Position numbers and translations under genes: made by a program
From: Staphylococcus durrellii
GTDB taxonomy: Bacteria; Bacillota; Bacilli; Staphylococcales; Staphylococcaceae
DNA length: 64,000 nucleotides
Reading direction: 5' to 3'
NCBI RefSeq assembly: GCF_015594545.1
Contig: NZ_JADIIO010000001.1
Span: forward strand, 1,922,001-1,986,000
Notes under the pieces: model-generated
Database searches by the model: none
Told to the model about the DNA's origin: nothing
Seen by the model: the letters and a program-made list of their open reading frames with translations, nothing else
Shown here: positions 28,492-37,694 of the stretch, in pieces
Numbering within the stretch: position 1 is the stretch's first letter
Layout of the letters: every line of letters begins with the position of its first letter

Positions 28492-29373
28492 GTGAATCCA
28501 AAAGTAAAAGGTATCATTGCTATATTAATTTCTGCCATAGGCTTTAGTTTTATGTCCGTATTTTTCAGACTTGCTGGAGACTTACCTGTGTTCCAAAAGT
28601 CCCTTGCCAGAAATTTAGTATCATTATTTATACCTTTATTTTTCATAATTAAATACAAGCAACCTCTATTTGGTAAATTAAGTAGTCAACCACTGTTAAT
28701 TTCTCGTTCTACACTTGGCTTAGTTGGTGTGTTGTTAAACATTTTCGCTATCGACCATATGGTACTGAGTGATGCGGACACATTAATGAAATTAAATCCA
28801 TTCTGGACGATTTTACTTAGTCTAATTTTCCTAAATGAAAGAATTCGAAATTATCAAATCATTGCGATGATCGTTGCAATAGGCGGCATGCTATTTGTGG
28901 TCAAACCTGAGTTTTCATCTGACATGATTCCTGGTTTGGGTGGTTTAATGTCAGGTATATTTGCTGCCAGTGCTTATACGTGTGTACGTGCTTTAAGTAC
29001 ACGTGAAGCGCCTTATACGATTGTATTTTACTTTTCATTGTTCTCTGTAGTTGTATTAATACCTTTTACACTTTTCACATACGAACCAATGACTTGGATC
29101 CAAATACTTTATTTAATAGGCGCAGGATGCTCAGCTGCTGTAGGTCAAATAGGTATTACACTTGCATATAGTTATGCCCCAGCAAAAGATATTTCAATCT
29201 TTACTTACGCATCTATAATTTTCACTGCATTTTTCGGTTTAGTTATGTTTGGAGAATCTCCAGACTTATATGCAATTTTGGGTTACATTATCATTATTGG
29301 TGCAAGTTACTACATGTTTGAAAAGGCACGTCGACAAAACGTTGCCACTATTAAAGAGAATCAACGTAAGTAA
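28492..29373 (+). CDS. EamA/DMT-superfamily transporter
   Basis: A 293-aa integral membrane protein with ten predicted helices in two EamA repeats (about 5-135 and 150-280). The substrate is unknown; the superfamily exports amino acids, nucleotides and other metabolites. The start is a GTG with GAGG 10 nt upstream. queF follows after 24 bp in the same direction, so the two form an operon. That neighbourhood makes a role in handling a queuosine precursor or related purine possible, but nothing in the protein shows it. Confidence 0.8.
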   Translation: MNPKVKGIIAILISAIGFSFMSVFFRLAGDLPVFQKSLARNLVSLFIPLFFIIKYKQPLFGKLSSQPLLISRSTLGLVGVLLNIFAIDHMVLSDADTLMKLNPFWTILLSLIFLNERIRNYQIIAMIVAIGGMLFVVKPEFSSDMIPGLGGLMSGIFAASAYTCVRALSTREAPYTIVFYFSLFSVVVLIPFTLFTYEPMTWIQILYLIGAGCSAAVGQIGITLAYSYAPAKDISIFTYASIIFTAFFGLVMFGESPDLYAILGYIIIIGASYYMFEKARRQNVATIKENQRK

Positions 29374-29397
29374 ATCATTTTAAAGGAGATAGTCAAA

Positions 29398-29898
29398 TTG
29401 ACACAAGGTCGAAAAAATGAAGAATTACAAGATATAACACTCTTAGGTAATCAAAATAACAAATATGACTTTGATTACAGACCTGATGTACTTCAATCAT
29501 TTGATAACAAACATCAAGGTCGTGATTATTTCGTAAAATTTAATTGTCCTGAATTTACTTCTTTATGCCCTATCACAGGTCAACCAGATTTTGCGACAAT
29601 CTATATATCATATATACCAAATATTAAAATGGTAGAATCTAAATCATTAAAACTTTATTTATTTAGTTTTAGAAATCATGGTGATTTCCACGAAGACTGT
29701 ATGAATATAATAATGAATGATTTAATTGATTTAATGGATCCACATTATATAGAAGTTTGGGGAAAATTCACTCCTCGTGGTGGTATTTCAATTGATCCTT
29801 ACACGAATTATGGTAGACCCGATTCTAAATATGTACAAATGGCCGAACATCGAATGATGAATCATGATTTATATCCAGAAAACATAGACAACCGTTAA
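29398..29898 (+). CDS. queF: NADPH-dependent preQ0 reductase
   Basis: Reduces the nitrile of 7-cyano-7-deazaguanine (preQ0) to preQ1 for queuosine tRNA modification. It is a 166-aa YkvM-type QueF with a TUNNEL fold. The catalytic Cys is in [18 protein letters not shown] (about 51-68), with the QueF motif [21 protein letters not shown] and the catalytic Asp in the region around 62. The start is TTG 29398 with AAAGGAG 9 nt upstream. It lies 20 kb from queCDE, so the precursor pathway is split over two loci. Confidence 0.96.
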   Translation: MTQGRKNEELQDITLLGNQNNKYDFDYRPDVLQSFDNKHQGRDYFVKFNCPEFTSLCPITGQPDFATIYISYIPNIKMVESKSLKLYLFSFRNHGDFHEDCMNIIMNDLIDLMDPHYIEVWGKFTPRGGISIDPYTNYGRPDSKYVQMAEHRMMNHDLYPENIDNR

Positions 29899-29910
29899 GA
29901 GGTAATTTTT

Positions 29911-29945
29911 CCGTAATAAACTTTGGTTTATTACGGATTTTTTAT
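29911..29945 (+). terminator. Terminator after queF
   Basis: CCGTAATAAAC/GTTTATTACGG (29911-29921 with 29926-29936) with a 4-nt loop is followed by ATTTTTTATTTT. Confidence 0.9.
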
Positions 29946-30056
29946 TTTCAGCAAATTTTATATAATTAATCATTAATTTGTTTATACAAAAAGAACACTT
30001 GTTTTTAATATAAAAACAGTATAAAATAAATTCAACTATTTAAGGGGAGTGAACAA

Positions 30057-31571
30057 ATGAGGAAAATTAGTTATTCACATGAAGAAATAATGAAAAGTAC
30101 ACCAAGAACAGGATTCTTCGGCCATCCGAAAGGACTAAGCACTTTGTTCTTCACTGAGTTTTGGGAGAGATTTAGTTACTATGGTATGAAAGCAATATTG
30201 GTTTATTATTTATACTATAGTGTTGCAAAGGGTGGTTTTGGATTAGATGAAGGTGTAGCGCTACAAATCGTTGCTATTTATGGTGCATTGATTTATATGT
30301 CAGGTGTCATAGGTGGATGGATTGCGGACCGTATTACAGGTACTCAACACGCCCTATTCTACGGTGGTATATTGATCATGATGGGTCATATTTTATTATC
30401 ATTACCAAATAATTTAACGCTTGTCATGGTTGCTTTACTATTAATCATTTTAGGTACTGGTCTATTAAAACCTAATATCTCTACGACTGTTGGTGAATTA
30501 TACGATCGCAATGACATACGCACAGATTCGGCATTCACAATATTTTATATGGGTATCAACTTAGGGGGGCTACTAGCACCTTTAATCACTGGCTTTTTAC
30601 AAACAAGAGTCGGTTTCCATGCTGGATTTTTAGTCGCGGCTATTGGAATGTTTTGTGGATTAATCGTCTTTGCCTTAAGACGTAAAAATACATTAGGTTT
30701 AGCTGGATTAAATGTTCCTAATCCTTTGACAAAACCTGAAATTAAACGTTTTGTTTTATTAACTAGTACAGTTATCGTCTTATTCCTAATTTATTTACTT
30801 GTTCTAAAGTTAAATAACGCATTAACATTAGAAAACTTTAGTTTACTCGTTACTATTATTGGTATCGTGTTACCTGTTTTCATTGTTATAAATATGATAG
30901 TAAGTAAAGATGTTACTAAGGATGAAAAATCTCGCGTATTTAGTTACATTCCACTATATATAGCGTCTGTTGCGTTTTGGATGATTCAAGAACAAGGTTC
31001 TACTGTTTTAGCAAACTTTGCCGATAAAAAGACGCAATTAGAAATGTCCGCACTCACTAATGGTTTAATTGATTTTTCTATACCTGCATCATGGGCACAA
31101 TCGCTTAATCCCATTTTCATAGTAGTTTTAGCTCCAGTATTTGCTACACTGTGGGTAAAATTAGGAAAACATAACCCACCTACAGTACATAAATTTGCTT
31201 ATGGTACAATCATCGCTGGTTTATCTTATTTAGTAATGATTATTCCATTAGCTGCAGGTGTCGAATTAATCAATCCTTTGTGGCTAGCATTAAGCTTTTT
31301 CTTAATTACAGTAGGTGAACTTTGTATCTCGCCAGTTGGACTATCAACTACTACAAAATTAGCACCATTAAGCTTCACAGCTCGAATGATGAGCTTATGG
31401 ATGTTAAGTAATGCAACGGCTCAAGGAATAAATGCACAACTCGTTGTCGTTTACACTAAAATAAATCAAAGTGATTACTTCTTATATTCAGGTTTGTTCG
31501 CAGTAGTAATTGGTGTCATCTTATTAATAATTTCTCCAAGCGTGAAACGAGCAATGAAAGGCGTTTACTAA
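30057..31571 (+). CDS. dtpT: POT-family di-/tripeptide:proton symporter (copy 1)
   Basis: Proton-coupled importer of di- and tripeptides. The 504-aa protein has about 14 membrane helices. The POT signature FFTEFWERFSYYGMKAILVYY (ExxERFxYY) lies in helix 1 at about 27-47, with GGWIADRITG (about 88-97) and the PTR2 motif FTIFYMGINLGGLLAPL (about 161-177). GGGGAGTG precedes the ATG. A second, related gene follows, separated by its own terminator and promoter. Confidence 0.93.
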   Translation: MRKISYSHEEIMKSTPRTGFFGHPKGLSTLFFTEFWERFSYYGMKAILVYYLYYSVAKGGFGLDEGVALQIVAIYGALIYMSGVIGGWIADRITGTQHALFYGGILIMMGHILLSLPNNLTLVMVALLLIILGTGLLKPNISTTVGELYDRNDIRTDSAFTIFYMGINLGGLLAPLITGFLQTRVGFHAGFLVAAIGMFCGLIVFALRRKNTLGLAGLNVPNPLTKPEIKRFVLLTSTVIVLFLIYLLVLKLNNALTLENFSLLVTIIGIVLPVFIVINMIVSKDVTKDEKSRVFSYIPLYIASVAFWMIQEQGSTVLANFADKKTQLEMSALTNGLIDFSIPASWAQSLNPIFIVVLAPVFATLWVKLGKHNPPTVHKFAYGTIIAGLSYLVMIIPLAAGVELINPLWLALSFFLITVGELCISPVGLSTTTKLAPLSFTARMMSLWMLSNATAQGINAQLVVVYTKINQSDYFLYSGLFAVVIGVILLIISPSVKRAMKGVY

Positions 31572-31581
31572 TATTAATTTT

Positions 31582-31611
31582 AGCGGCTAACCAAATGGTT
31601 AGCCGCTTTTC
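31582..31611 (+). terminator. Terminator after the first POT gene
   Basis: AGCGGCTAACC/GGTTAGCCGCT (31582-31592 with 31597-31607) and TTT form a compact, GC-rich terminator. Confidence 0.9.
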
Positions 31612-31674
31612 AATTGTGTACTAATTAACAATTTTTGATTAGTTTATTTAAAAATTTTTTATTAAAATAAACTG

Positions 31675-31736
31675 AATTTTTTGAATATTATTATTATTAG
31701 AATATTATTGCAATTGATTTTATTTAAGCGTAAAAT
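31675..31736 (+). promoter_or_regulatory. Promoter of the second POT gene with CodY-like box
   Basis: TTGCAA (31708-31713), a 17-bp spacer and TAAAAT (31731-31736) form a good promoter. AATTTTTTGAATATT at 31675-31689 matches the CodY box AATTTTCWGAAAATT at 13 of 15 positions, about 19 bp before the -35. Peptide uptake genes are common CodY targets. Confidence 0.6.
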
Positions 31737-31775
31737 CCCCTTTATACATAATTGTTGTAGAAAGGTTTGATGTTT

Positions 31776-33281
31776 ATGCACAACGATAGCACATACAAAC
31801 AACAGCTTGATGGGATTCCACAGAAAGGTTTCTTTGGGCATCCTAGAGGATTAGGCGTACTATTCTTCGTTGAATTTTGGGAGCGTTTTAGTTATTACGG
31901 GATGCGTGCGCTACTAATATTTTATATGTACTTTACGGTTACAAAAGGTGGACTAGGCATAGATGAAACGACTGCTCAATCTATAATGTCCATTTATGGT
32001 TCACTAATATTTATGACCTCAGTGCTTGGCGGTTGGGTTGCCGATCGTATCACTGGAACACGTGGTGCTACTATCATAGGTGCCGTTTTAATCATAGTCG
32101 GGCATGTATGTTTAAGTCTGCCTTTAGGTATTTCTGGTCTGTTTTTATCGATGTTCTTTATTATCGTTGGTTCAGGCTTAATGAAACCTAACATTTCTAA
32201 TATTGTGGGACGTCTTTATCCTAAAGATGATAAAAGAATGGATGCCGGGTTTGTAATTTTCTATATGGCTGTTAATAGCGGTGCATTAGTTGCCCCTGCT
32301 ATTCTTAACCAATTTATAGATGGTGGTAATTTCCATATAGGTTTCTCTATTGCAGCATTTGGTATGTTATTAGGTCTTATCTGGTATGTATTATTTAATC
32401 GCAAAAATTTAGGTCAAGTTGGAATGGCACCATCAAATCCATTAACTAAAGATGAACGTAAAAAATACATAAGCATATTTGCTGGTATGATCGCACTTAT
32501 TATTATTGTCATTATTGTTGCTAGCTTAACGCATACATTATCATTTAACTTAGTAAGTGTTACCGTTTTAATTTTAGGAATAGCATTACCAATTGCTTAT
32601 TTTATAATTATGACAAGAAGCAAAGAAGTATCTGATGATGAACGTTCAAGAGTATTTGCATTTATTCCACTATTTGTGTTGGGTGTACTATTTTGGTCAA
32701 TACAAGAGCAAGGTTCAAATGTGCTAAATATTTATGCCATTAAACATTCTGACATGTCATTAAATATCTTCGGCTGGCATATACCATTCGGAATGGCTAT
32801 ATTCCAATCAATTAATCCATTGTTTATTTTATTGTTTGCACCAGTCGTTTCAGCAATTTGGAAGAAACTCGGGACTAAACAACCAACCTTGCCTACTAAA
32901 TTCGTATTAGGTGCAATATTAGCTGGCGTATCTTACTTACTGGTTGCAGGTGTTGGACATGCCTCTGGTGGAGCACAATTTAGTGTAAACTGGATAGTCT
33001 TATCATATATAATCTGCGTTATCGGCGAATTGTGTCTGTCTCCTACTGGTAACAGCGCTGCCGTTAAATTAGCACCAAAAGCATTTAATTCTCAAATGAT
33101 GAGTTTATGGTTGCTCACAAACGCAACTGCTCAAGCAATCAACGGTACTTTGGTAAAATTAAGAGCCCCATTAGGTGACAATAATTACTTCCTATTTTTA
33201 GGTGTCATTACTGTTGTAATAAGTCTCGTTGTTATTGCCTTTATTCCAAGAATTGTTAAAGGCATGCGTGGCGTTAGATAA
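31776..33281 (+). CDS. POT-family di-/tripeptide:proton symporter (copy 2)
   Basis: A second POT transporter of 501 aa, paralogous to the preceding gene: EFWERFSYYGMRALLIFYMYF in helix 1, GGWVADRITG, and FVIFYMAVNSGALVAPA. The C-terminal half keeps GELCLSPTGNSAAVKLAP. The start is placed at ATG 31776, 10 nt after AAAGG; ATG 31770 is only 4 nt from it. Two tandem POT genes with separate promoters suggest different peptide ranges or different regulation, but the residues that set specificity cannot be judged by eye. Confidence 0.92.
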   Translation: MHNDSTYKQQLDGIPQKGFFGHPRGLGVLFFVEFWERFSYYGMRALLIFYMYFTVTKGGLGIDETTAQSIMSIYGSLIFMTSVLGGWVADRITGTRGATIIGAVLIIVGHVCLSLPLGISGLFLSMFFIIVGSGLMKPNISNIVGRLYPKDDKRMDAGFVIFYMAVNSGALVAPAILNQFIDGGNFHIGFSIAAFGMLLGLIWYVLFNRKNLGQVGMAPSNPLTKDERKKYISIFAGMIALIIIVIIVASLTHTLSFNLVSVTVLILGIALPIAYFIIMTRSKEVSDDERSRVFAFIPLFVLGVLFWSIQEQGSNVLNIYAIKHSDMSLNIFGWHIPFGMAIFQSINPLFILLFAPVVSAIWKKLGTKQPTLPTKFVLGAILAGVSYLLVAGVGHASGGAQFSVNWIVLSYIICVIGELCLSPTGNSAAVKLAPKAFNSQMMSLWLLTNATAQAINGTLVKLRAPLGDNNYFLFLGVITVVISLVVIAFIPRIVKGMRGVR

Positions 33282-33308
33282 TATACTAACAAAATATAGA
33301 GTATACTC

Positions 33309-33343
33309 CACCACGATTATTTAAAATAATCGTGGTGTTTTAT
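33309..33343 (+). terminator. Terminator after the second POT gene
   Basis: CACCACGATTATT pairs with AATAATCGTGGTG around a TTAA loop (33309-33337) and is followed by TTTTATT. Confidence 0.9.
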
Positions 33344-33405
33344 TATATTCTGCAATATGTAGTATAATGATTTTACGCATTACGCACTACCTAGGAGGAA
33401 CGACA

Positions 33406-34335
33406 ATGACTCAAAAATACAATCATGGTGTACTATTTTACCATGAGCATTCCGGTATTAAAGATATATATGATGGTTTAGGTGAAGTATCCAAATCTTT
33501 AACCGCAATGTGTAAACATTTATCAATACAATTAAGCGAAGATGAAGGTAATATCGTTGAATTTTGTAAATCAATCAAAACAAAGCAATATAGTGCCGAT
33601 GTAGATATTATTTTCATTCTTGGTGGTGACGGTACCGTTAATGAATTAATCAATGGTGTGATGCAGCATGAATTAAACATCCCTATTGGCATCATTCCAG
33701 GTGGCACGTTTAACGATTTTACTAAAACATTGAATTTAAATAATGACTTTAGAGTTGCTAGTCAACAATTAACAGAAACTACATTGAAACCATATGATGT
33801 TATGAAAGTTAATGATCAATACGCCTTGAATTTCGTAGGTTTAGGATTAATCGTACAAAACGCTTTAAATGTTCAAGACGGTAACAAAGACTTATTCGGC
33901 AAATTAAGTTATGTTAGTTCAACTATGAAAACACTTGTAGATCCTGTGAAATTTAATTACAAAGTGAAAGTAGACGGTAAAGAACTAAGCGATGAATCAT
34001 CAATGATATTAGTGGCAAATGGACCTTTTATTGGCGGTAACCGCATTCCATTAACGGATTTAGCTCCAGACGATGGCTATTTAAATACTTTTATTTTTGA
34101 TGACCAAAAATTTAATATATTTACGGATGTATTTAAACAACGTGATAGTTTAAATTGGAACAATATGACAAAAGGTATAACACATTTACCTGCAAAAGAA
34201 ATTACTATAGAAACAGACGATACACATAAAGTGGATATCGATGGTGAAATTGCCTTAACGACACCATTAAATATTCAAATTATTCCTCAAGCCATTAAAA
34301 TATTAACGCTTGTTGAGGAAACAACAAATAATTAA
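33406..34335 (+). CDS. Diacylglycerol/sphingosine-kinase-like lipid kinase
   Basis: A 309-aa member of the DagK catalytic family (YegS/BmrU type). The nucleotide-binding motif [17 protein letters not shown] is at about 66-82, followed by [16 protein letters not shown] (about 90-105). The tail includes [13 protein letters not shown], typical of the family. The lipid substrate is uncertain; the housekeeping staphylococcal DgkB is a different gene. The start is ATG 33406 with AGGAGG 7 nt upstream; the in-frame ATG at 33367 lacks a ribosome site. It converges on the deoxynucleotidase gene. Confidence 0.85.
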   Translation: MTQKYNHGVLFYHEHSGIKDIYDGLGEVSKSLTAMCKHLSIQLSEDEGNIVEFCKSIKTKQYSADVDIIFILGGDGTVNELINGVMQHELNIPIGIIPGGTFNDFTKTLNLNNDFRVASQQLTETTLKPYDVMKVNDQYALNFVGLGLIVQNALNVQDGNKDLFGKLSYVSSTMKTLVDPVKFNYKVKVDGKELSDESSMILVANGPFIGGNRIPLTDLAPDDGYLNTFIFDDQKFNIFTDVFKQRDSLNWNNMTKGITHLPAKEITIETDDTHKVDIDGEIALTTPLNIQIIPQAIKILTLVEETTNN

Positions 34336-34374
34336 AAAGACTGAAGCGCTGCTTATGCAACGCTCCAGTCTTTT
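34335..34374. terminator. Bidirectional terminator between the lipid kinase and deoxynucleotidase
   Basis: AAAAGACTG-AGCG pairs with CGCT-CAGTCTTTT (one mismatch) around a 12-nt loop, with A and T runs built into the stem ends. Confidence 0.88.
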
Positions 34375-34375
34375 A

Positions 34376-34912
34376 TTATTTATTTCCCAAGAAATAATCT
34401 TCTACATCTTCCCAGTTGTTAACACGTGCAAATCTATTATCATCAACATTATGAGATGCTGTGTACATAATAGGTTTGCCTGTAAAAATACTTAATTGTC
34501 GAGGATTATCATCGATTAAATAATCGGCTTTAACAATATTTTTGCGCCCACAAAAAACAAAATGCTGTGGATCTAAAAATGGAAAGTATTGTCTAAGCCA
34601 TTCATACTTATCGTGGAATGACGTAGGTACATCCATCGCTGCAGTCGCAATATATACATCATAATGAGCAGTAAGTTTTTTAACCACTTCTTGTGCCCCA
34701 GACATTACTTCTAATTGTTTGAAAAAGCCAGGTTCTCGTAAAATTTCAGTAAGTAATCCATCATGTTCAGGCATCGCGTGACGTAATTTCTTACCTTCTA
34801 ACATATCATAAGTAATACTTAAATCCATACGATTATTTACATGTTTAATTAACGCACCTACAGTGTCTGCTAGTACTTCATCCATATCAATTGCAATTGA
34901 TTCTCTAGTCAT
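34376..34912 (-). CDS. NT5C-type 5'(3')-deoxyribonucleotidase
   Basis: HAD-superfamily phosphatase of 178 aa, expected to dephosphorylate deoxynucleoside monophosphates. Motif I is DMDEVLAD at residues 8-15 (nucleophile Asp plus general-acid Asp), motif II is IATAAMD near 92-98 and motif [15 protein letters not shown] near 132-141. These fit the NT5C family. GGGAG lies 11 nt before the ATG. With the YfbR-like gene and NrdEF, it is one of three deoxynucleotide-related loci in the window. Substrate preference is inferred. Confidence 0.85.
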   Translation of the reverse strand: MTRESIAIDMDEVLADTVGALIKHVNNRMDLSITYDMLEGKKLRHAMPEHDGLLTEILREPGFFKQLEVMSGAQEVVKKLTAHYDVYIATAAMDVPTSFHDKYEWLRQYFPFLDPQHFVFCGRKNIVKADYLIDDNPRQLSIFTGKPIMYTASHNVDDNRFARVNNWEDVEDYFLGNK

Positions 34913-34976
34913 TAATCATTCTACTCCCTTTTATAAGCTATTCTCTCTGTGCCATTATTACTAGTATCAATCACAC

Positions 34977-36032
34977 TTAGTAATCGAAAGATTTTAATAC
35001 TTCTATCATTTTATCATTTTGTTCAGGAAAACCAATCGTTATTCTAACACCATTTGGGAATGGTCTAGTGATACATCCTACTTTAAGAAGTTCTTCATAT
35101 AAAGCATCTGGACGATTAGTATTTACGAACACAAAGTTCGTTTGGCTTGGATAGAAATGCTCGCTCTGAGGAATAGCAAAGAACTTTTCTCTCTCTTTAG
35201 CATTATCGTCAGTTATAGATTTGAGATAAGCTTGATCTTCAAATGCGGCTATTGCTGCATATTCTGATAAACGACCTACGTTAAAAGGAGGTCTTATAAT
35301 ATTCCATTTTTCTATAGCTTCTTTAGCTGCAATCACATAACCTACTCGTAAGCCAGCCAAACCATAAGCTTTTGAAAATGTTCTGAGTAAAAAGGCATTA
35401 TCATGTTCTTGTTGTAATGCTAAAGAATTTGGAAAATCATCAGCTGTTACAAATTCAGCGTATGCTTCATCAATAAGTACCGGTATATTACTTGGTGCTT
35501 CATTCAAGAAATGTTTTAACTCTTCATGTGTAAAATATGTACCCGTTGGATTGTTAGGATTACATAACCATATTAATTTTGTATGTTCATCCACGGCATT
35601 CAAAATACCTTCTAAGTCAAAATGACCATTATTTAAAGGCACTTGTTTTACCTCCGCCGCTTCGACAACGGCATTATGTGTATATTGGCCGAATGTCATT
35701 TCACTCGTTACAACATTATCTCCGGGAGTTAGCACCGCTCTTGAAATCATTAAAATTACTTCATCTAGACCTGCGCCAAATAAAATACGACTTTCATCAA
35801 TATTTAATTCATTACTTATTGCTTCTCTTAATAACGGAGACCCTGTTTCAGGATAGTAATATAATTCATCTAAATGCGCAGTAATCGCTTCTTTTACTTT
35901 TGGTGAAGGCCCATGTAAATTTTCATTTGACGCTAATTTATACAATTCTCCTTCAATGCCATAAGCCTCTTTTAGCGCACGTGGCGACAAACCTGGTTGA
36001 TAAGCTGATAGTTGTTCTATTTGTTTTTTCAT
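34977..36032 (-). CDS. hisC: Histidinol-phosphate aminotransferase-like PLP enzyme
   Basis: Class I/II aminotransferase that makes histidinol phosphate from imidazole acetol phosphate and glutamate. The 351-aa protein shows [14 protein letters not shown] near the N-terminus, [10 protein letters not shown] near 157-166, and the PLP lysine in [15 protein letters not shown] (about 220-234). No other his gene is adjacent, so it may work with a his operon elsewhere or act on aromatic 2-oxo acids, a common dual role of lone HisC. AAAGGGGG precedes the ATG. Confidence 0.88.
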   Translation of the reverse strand: MKKQIEQLSAYQPGLSPRALKEAYGIEGELYKLASNENLHGPSPKVKEAITAHLDELYYYPETGSPLLREAISNELNIDESRILFGAGLDEVILMISRAVLTPGDNVVTSEMTFGQYTHNAVVEAAEVKQVPLNNGHFDLEGILNAVDEHTKLIWLCNPNNPTGTYFTHEELKHFLNEAPSNIPVLIDEAYAEFVTADDFPNSLALQQEHDNAFLLRTFSKAYGLAGLRVGYVIAAKEAIEKWNIIRPPFNVGRLSEYAAIAAFEDQAYLKSITDDNAKEREKFFAIPQSEHFYPSQTNFVFVNTNRPDALYEELLKVGCITRPFPNGVRITIGFPEQNDKMIEVLKSFDY

Positions 36033-36130
36033 CTTGTTGTTGGTCCCCCTTTAGATCTTTTATAATAAAAACTTATCCGTTATTATAACGCTTTAACAGA
36101 ATGAAAAGCAATAACATCAGCAATTAAACA

Positions 36131-36173
36131 TAAAAAATGAGTTGAACAATCATATTGCGATCGCTCAACTCAT
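36131..36173 (-). terminator. Terminator after the ABC permease gene
   Basis: ATGAGTTGA/TCAACTCAT (36137-36145 with 36165-36173) encloses a GCGATCGC palindrome and is followed on the minus strand by TTTTTTATG. Confidence 0.87.
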
Positions 36174-36179
36174 CTCTAG

Positions 36180-37694
36180 TTATTTAATTAAATGATGCTT
36201 TTTCAAATAATTTTTGGCTACGGTATATGGATCTTTATTTTTAACAGTTACTTGATAATTCATTTCTTGCATATCTTCATCAGAAATTTTACCTGCTAAT
36301 TTATTCAATGGTGCCTTTATTTCAGGATGCTCTTTCAAGTATGACTGTTTAAACATTGGCGCGCCCTGATAAGGTGGGAAAACGTGTTTATTATCTTTTA
36401 ATGCAACCATATGATACTGTTTTAATTCAGCATCTGTAGAGTATGCATCAATCAGATTAATGTCCCCTTTTTCGACGGCTTGATATCTCAATTTAGGTTC
36501 CATCGTTCTAACCTTACCTAGATCTAAGCCATAAGCTTTTTTAACCGCTGGATAACCATCTCCACGGTCATTAAATTCTAAAGTAAAACCAGGTTTAATT
36601 TTATCTTTAACTTTGTTTAAATCATCAATTGTTTTAATATTATTTTTCTTCGCGAAGTCTTCCTTCACAGCCAATGTATAAGTATTATTATATTTCATTG
36701 GTTTTAACATCGTCATATTATATTTATGTTCTAAGCTTGTTTTAGCTTGATTATATACTTTTGGTTCTTCTTTAGATGTTAATTTCTCTTTTGTTAATTC
36801 ACCTAATACGGTACCAGTAAACTCTAAATAACCATCTATATCATCTGATTTTAAAGCGTTGAATAGGAATGACGTTTTGCCCATTCCATCTTTCACATCG
36901 ACAGTGTCATTCGTATTTTCTTCTATAAGAATCTTATACATATTTGTGATAACTGATGGTTCAGAACCTAATTTACCCGCTATAGTTACTTTATCACCTT
37001 TATTGGCTAACATAGGGCCAATAATGACAAGTAGTAAGATTACCGCTATAGAAACTAAAGAAATAATTAGTTTTTTGTATGATAATCTTTGCATAAAACG
37101 CAATACTAAATCAAATAGTATAGCAAGTAATGCTGCCGGAATGGCACCAATTAATATGAGTGATGAATTGTTACGGTCAATACCTAGTAAAATAAGGTCA
37201 CCAAGACCACCGGCACCTATTAATGCTGCCAATGTCGCCGTACCAATGATAAGTACCATTGCCGTTCTAATACCAGCCATAATAACAGGCATAGCTATAG
37301 GTAGTTCAACTTTAGCTAGTCTGCGACCTGGTTTCATCCCTATACCTTTTGCTGCTTCTACTAAAGAAGGCTCCACCTCATCAATACCAGTATATGTATT
37401 ACGTAATATTGGTAATAATGCATATACGACAAGCGCAATGACTGCTGGTATTTTACCTATACCAAATAATGGAATCATCAATCCTAATAATGCTAAGGAT
37501 GGTATAGTCTGTAACACAGCAGCGATATTCATGACAATTTCTGATAATTTTTTTGTTTTTGTTAATAATATCCCAAGTGGCACACCTATTAAAGCAGCAA
37601 TCAGTAAGGCAATAAATGACAGTTGTATATGTTCAAATATTGTCGTTACAAGTTGCCCTTTACGGTCAGAGAGCGTTTGAATGAACTCATGCAT
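36180..37694 (-). CDS. ABC transporter, fused permease and substrate-binding protein (OpuC/OpuF/EgtU-like)
   Basis: A 504-aa fusion: residues 1-210 are an OpuCB-type permease with about six helices and the EAA-like loop LVEAAKGIGMKPGRRLAKVELPI-type segment, and residues about 235-504 are an OpuAC-type binding domain displayed outside. The family imports compatible solutes (choline, carnitine, betaine), but the same fused layout occurs in EgtU, the ergothioneine importer, and in BilEB. I cannot tell these apart without comparing binding-pocket residues. Its ATG overlaps the stop of the ATPase gene by one base. Confidence 0.85.
   Translation of the reverse strand: MHEFIQTLSDRKGQLVTTIFEHIQLSFIALLIAALIGVPLGILLTKTKKLSEIVMNIAAVLQTIPSLALLGLMIPLFGIGKIPAVIALVVYALLPILRNTYTGIDEVEPSLVEAAKGIGMKPGRRLAKVELPIAMPVIMAGIRTAMVLIIGTATLAALIGAGGLGDLILLGIDRNNSSLILIGAIPAALLAILFDLVLRFMQRLSYKKLIISLVSIAVILLLVIIGPMLANKGDKVTIAGKLGSEPSVITNMYKILIEENTNDTVDVKDGMGKTSFLFNALKSDDIDGYLEFTGTVLGELTKEKLTSKEEPKVYNQAKTSLEHKYNMTMLKPMKYNNTYTLAVKEDFAKKNNIKTIDDLNKVKDKIKPGFTLEFNDRGDGYPAVKKAYGLDLGKVRTMEPKLRYQAVEKGDINLIDAYSTDAELKQYHMVALKDNKHVFPPYQGAPMFKQSYLKEHPEIKAPLNKLAGKISDEDMQEMNYQVTVKNKDPYTVAKNYLKKHHLIK

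Noticed and set aside
30001..30020. LexA-like AGAAC-ACTT-GTTTT near 29990-30003, before the first POT gene
   Set aside because: The right half-site lacks the CG end, with at least three mismatches in total; likely chance in AT-rich DNA.
36859..37680. 273-codon open frame on the plus strand opposite the permease gene
   Set aside because: Long, but exactly antisense to conserved permease codons and without a ribosome site or protein-like motifs.
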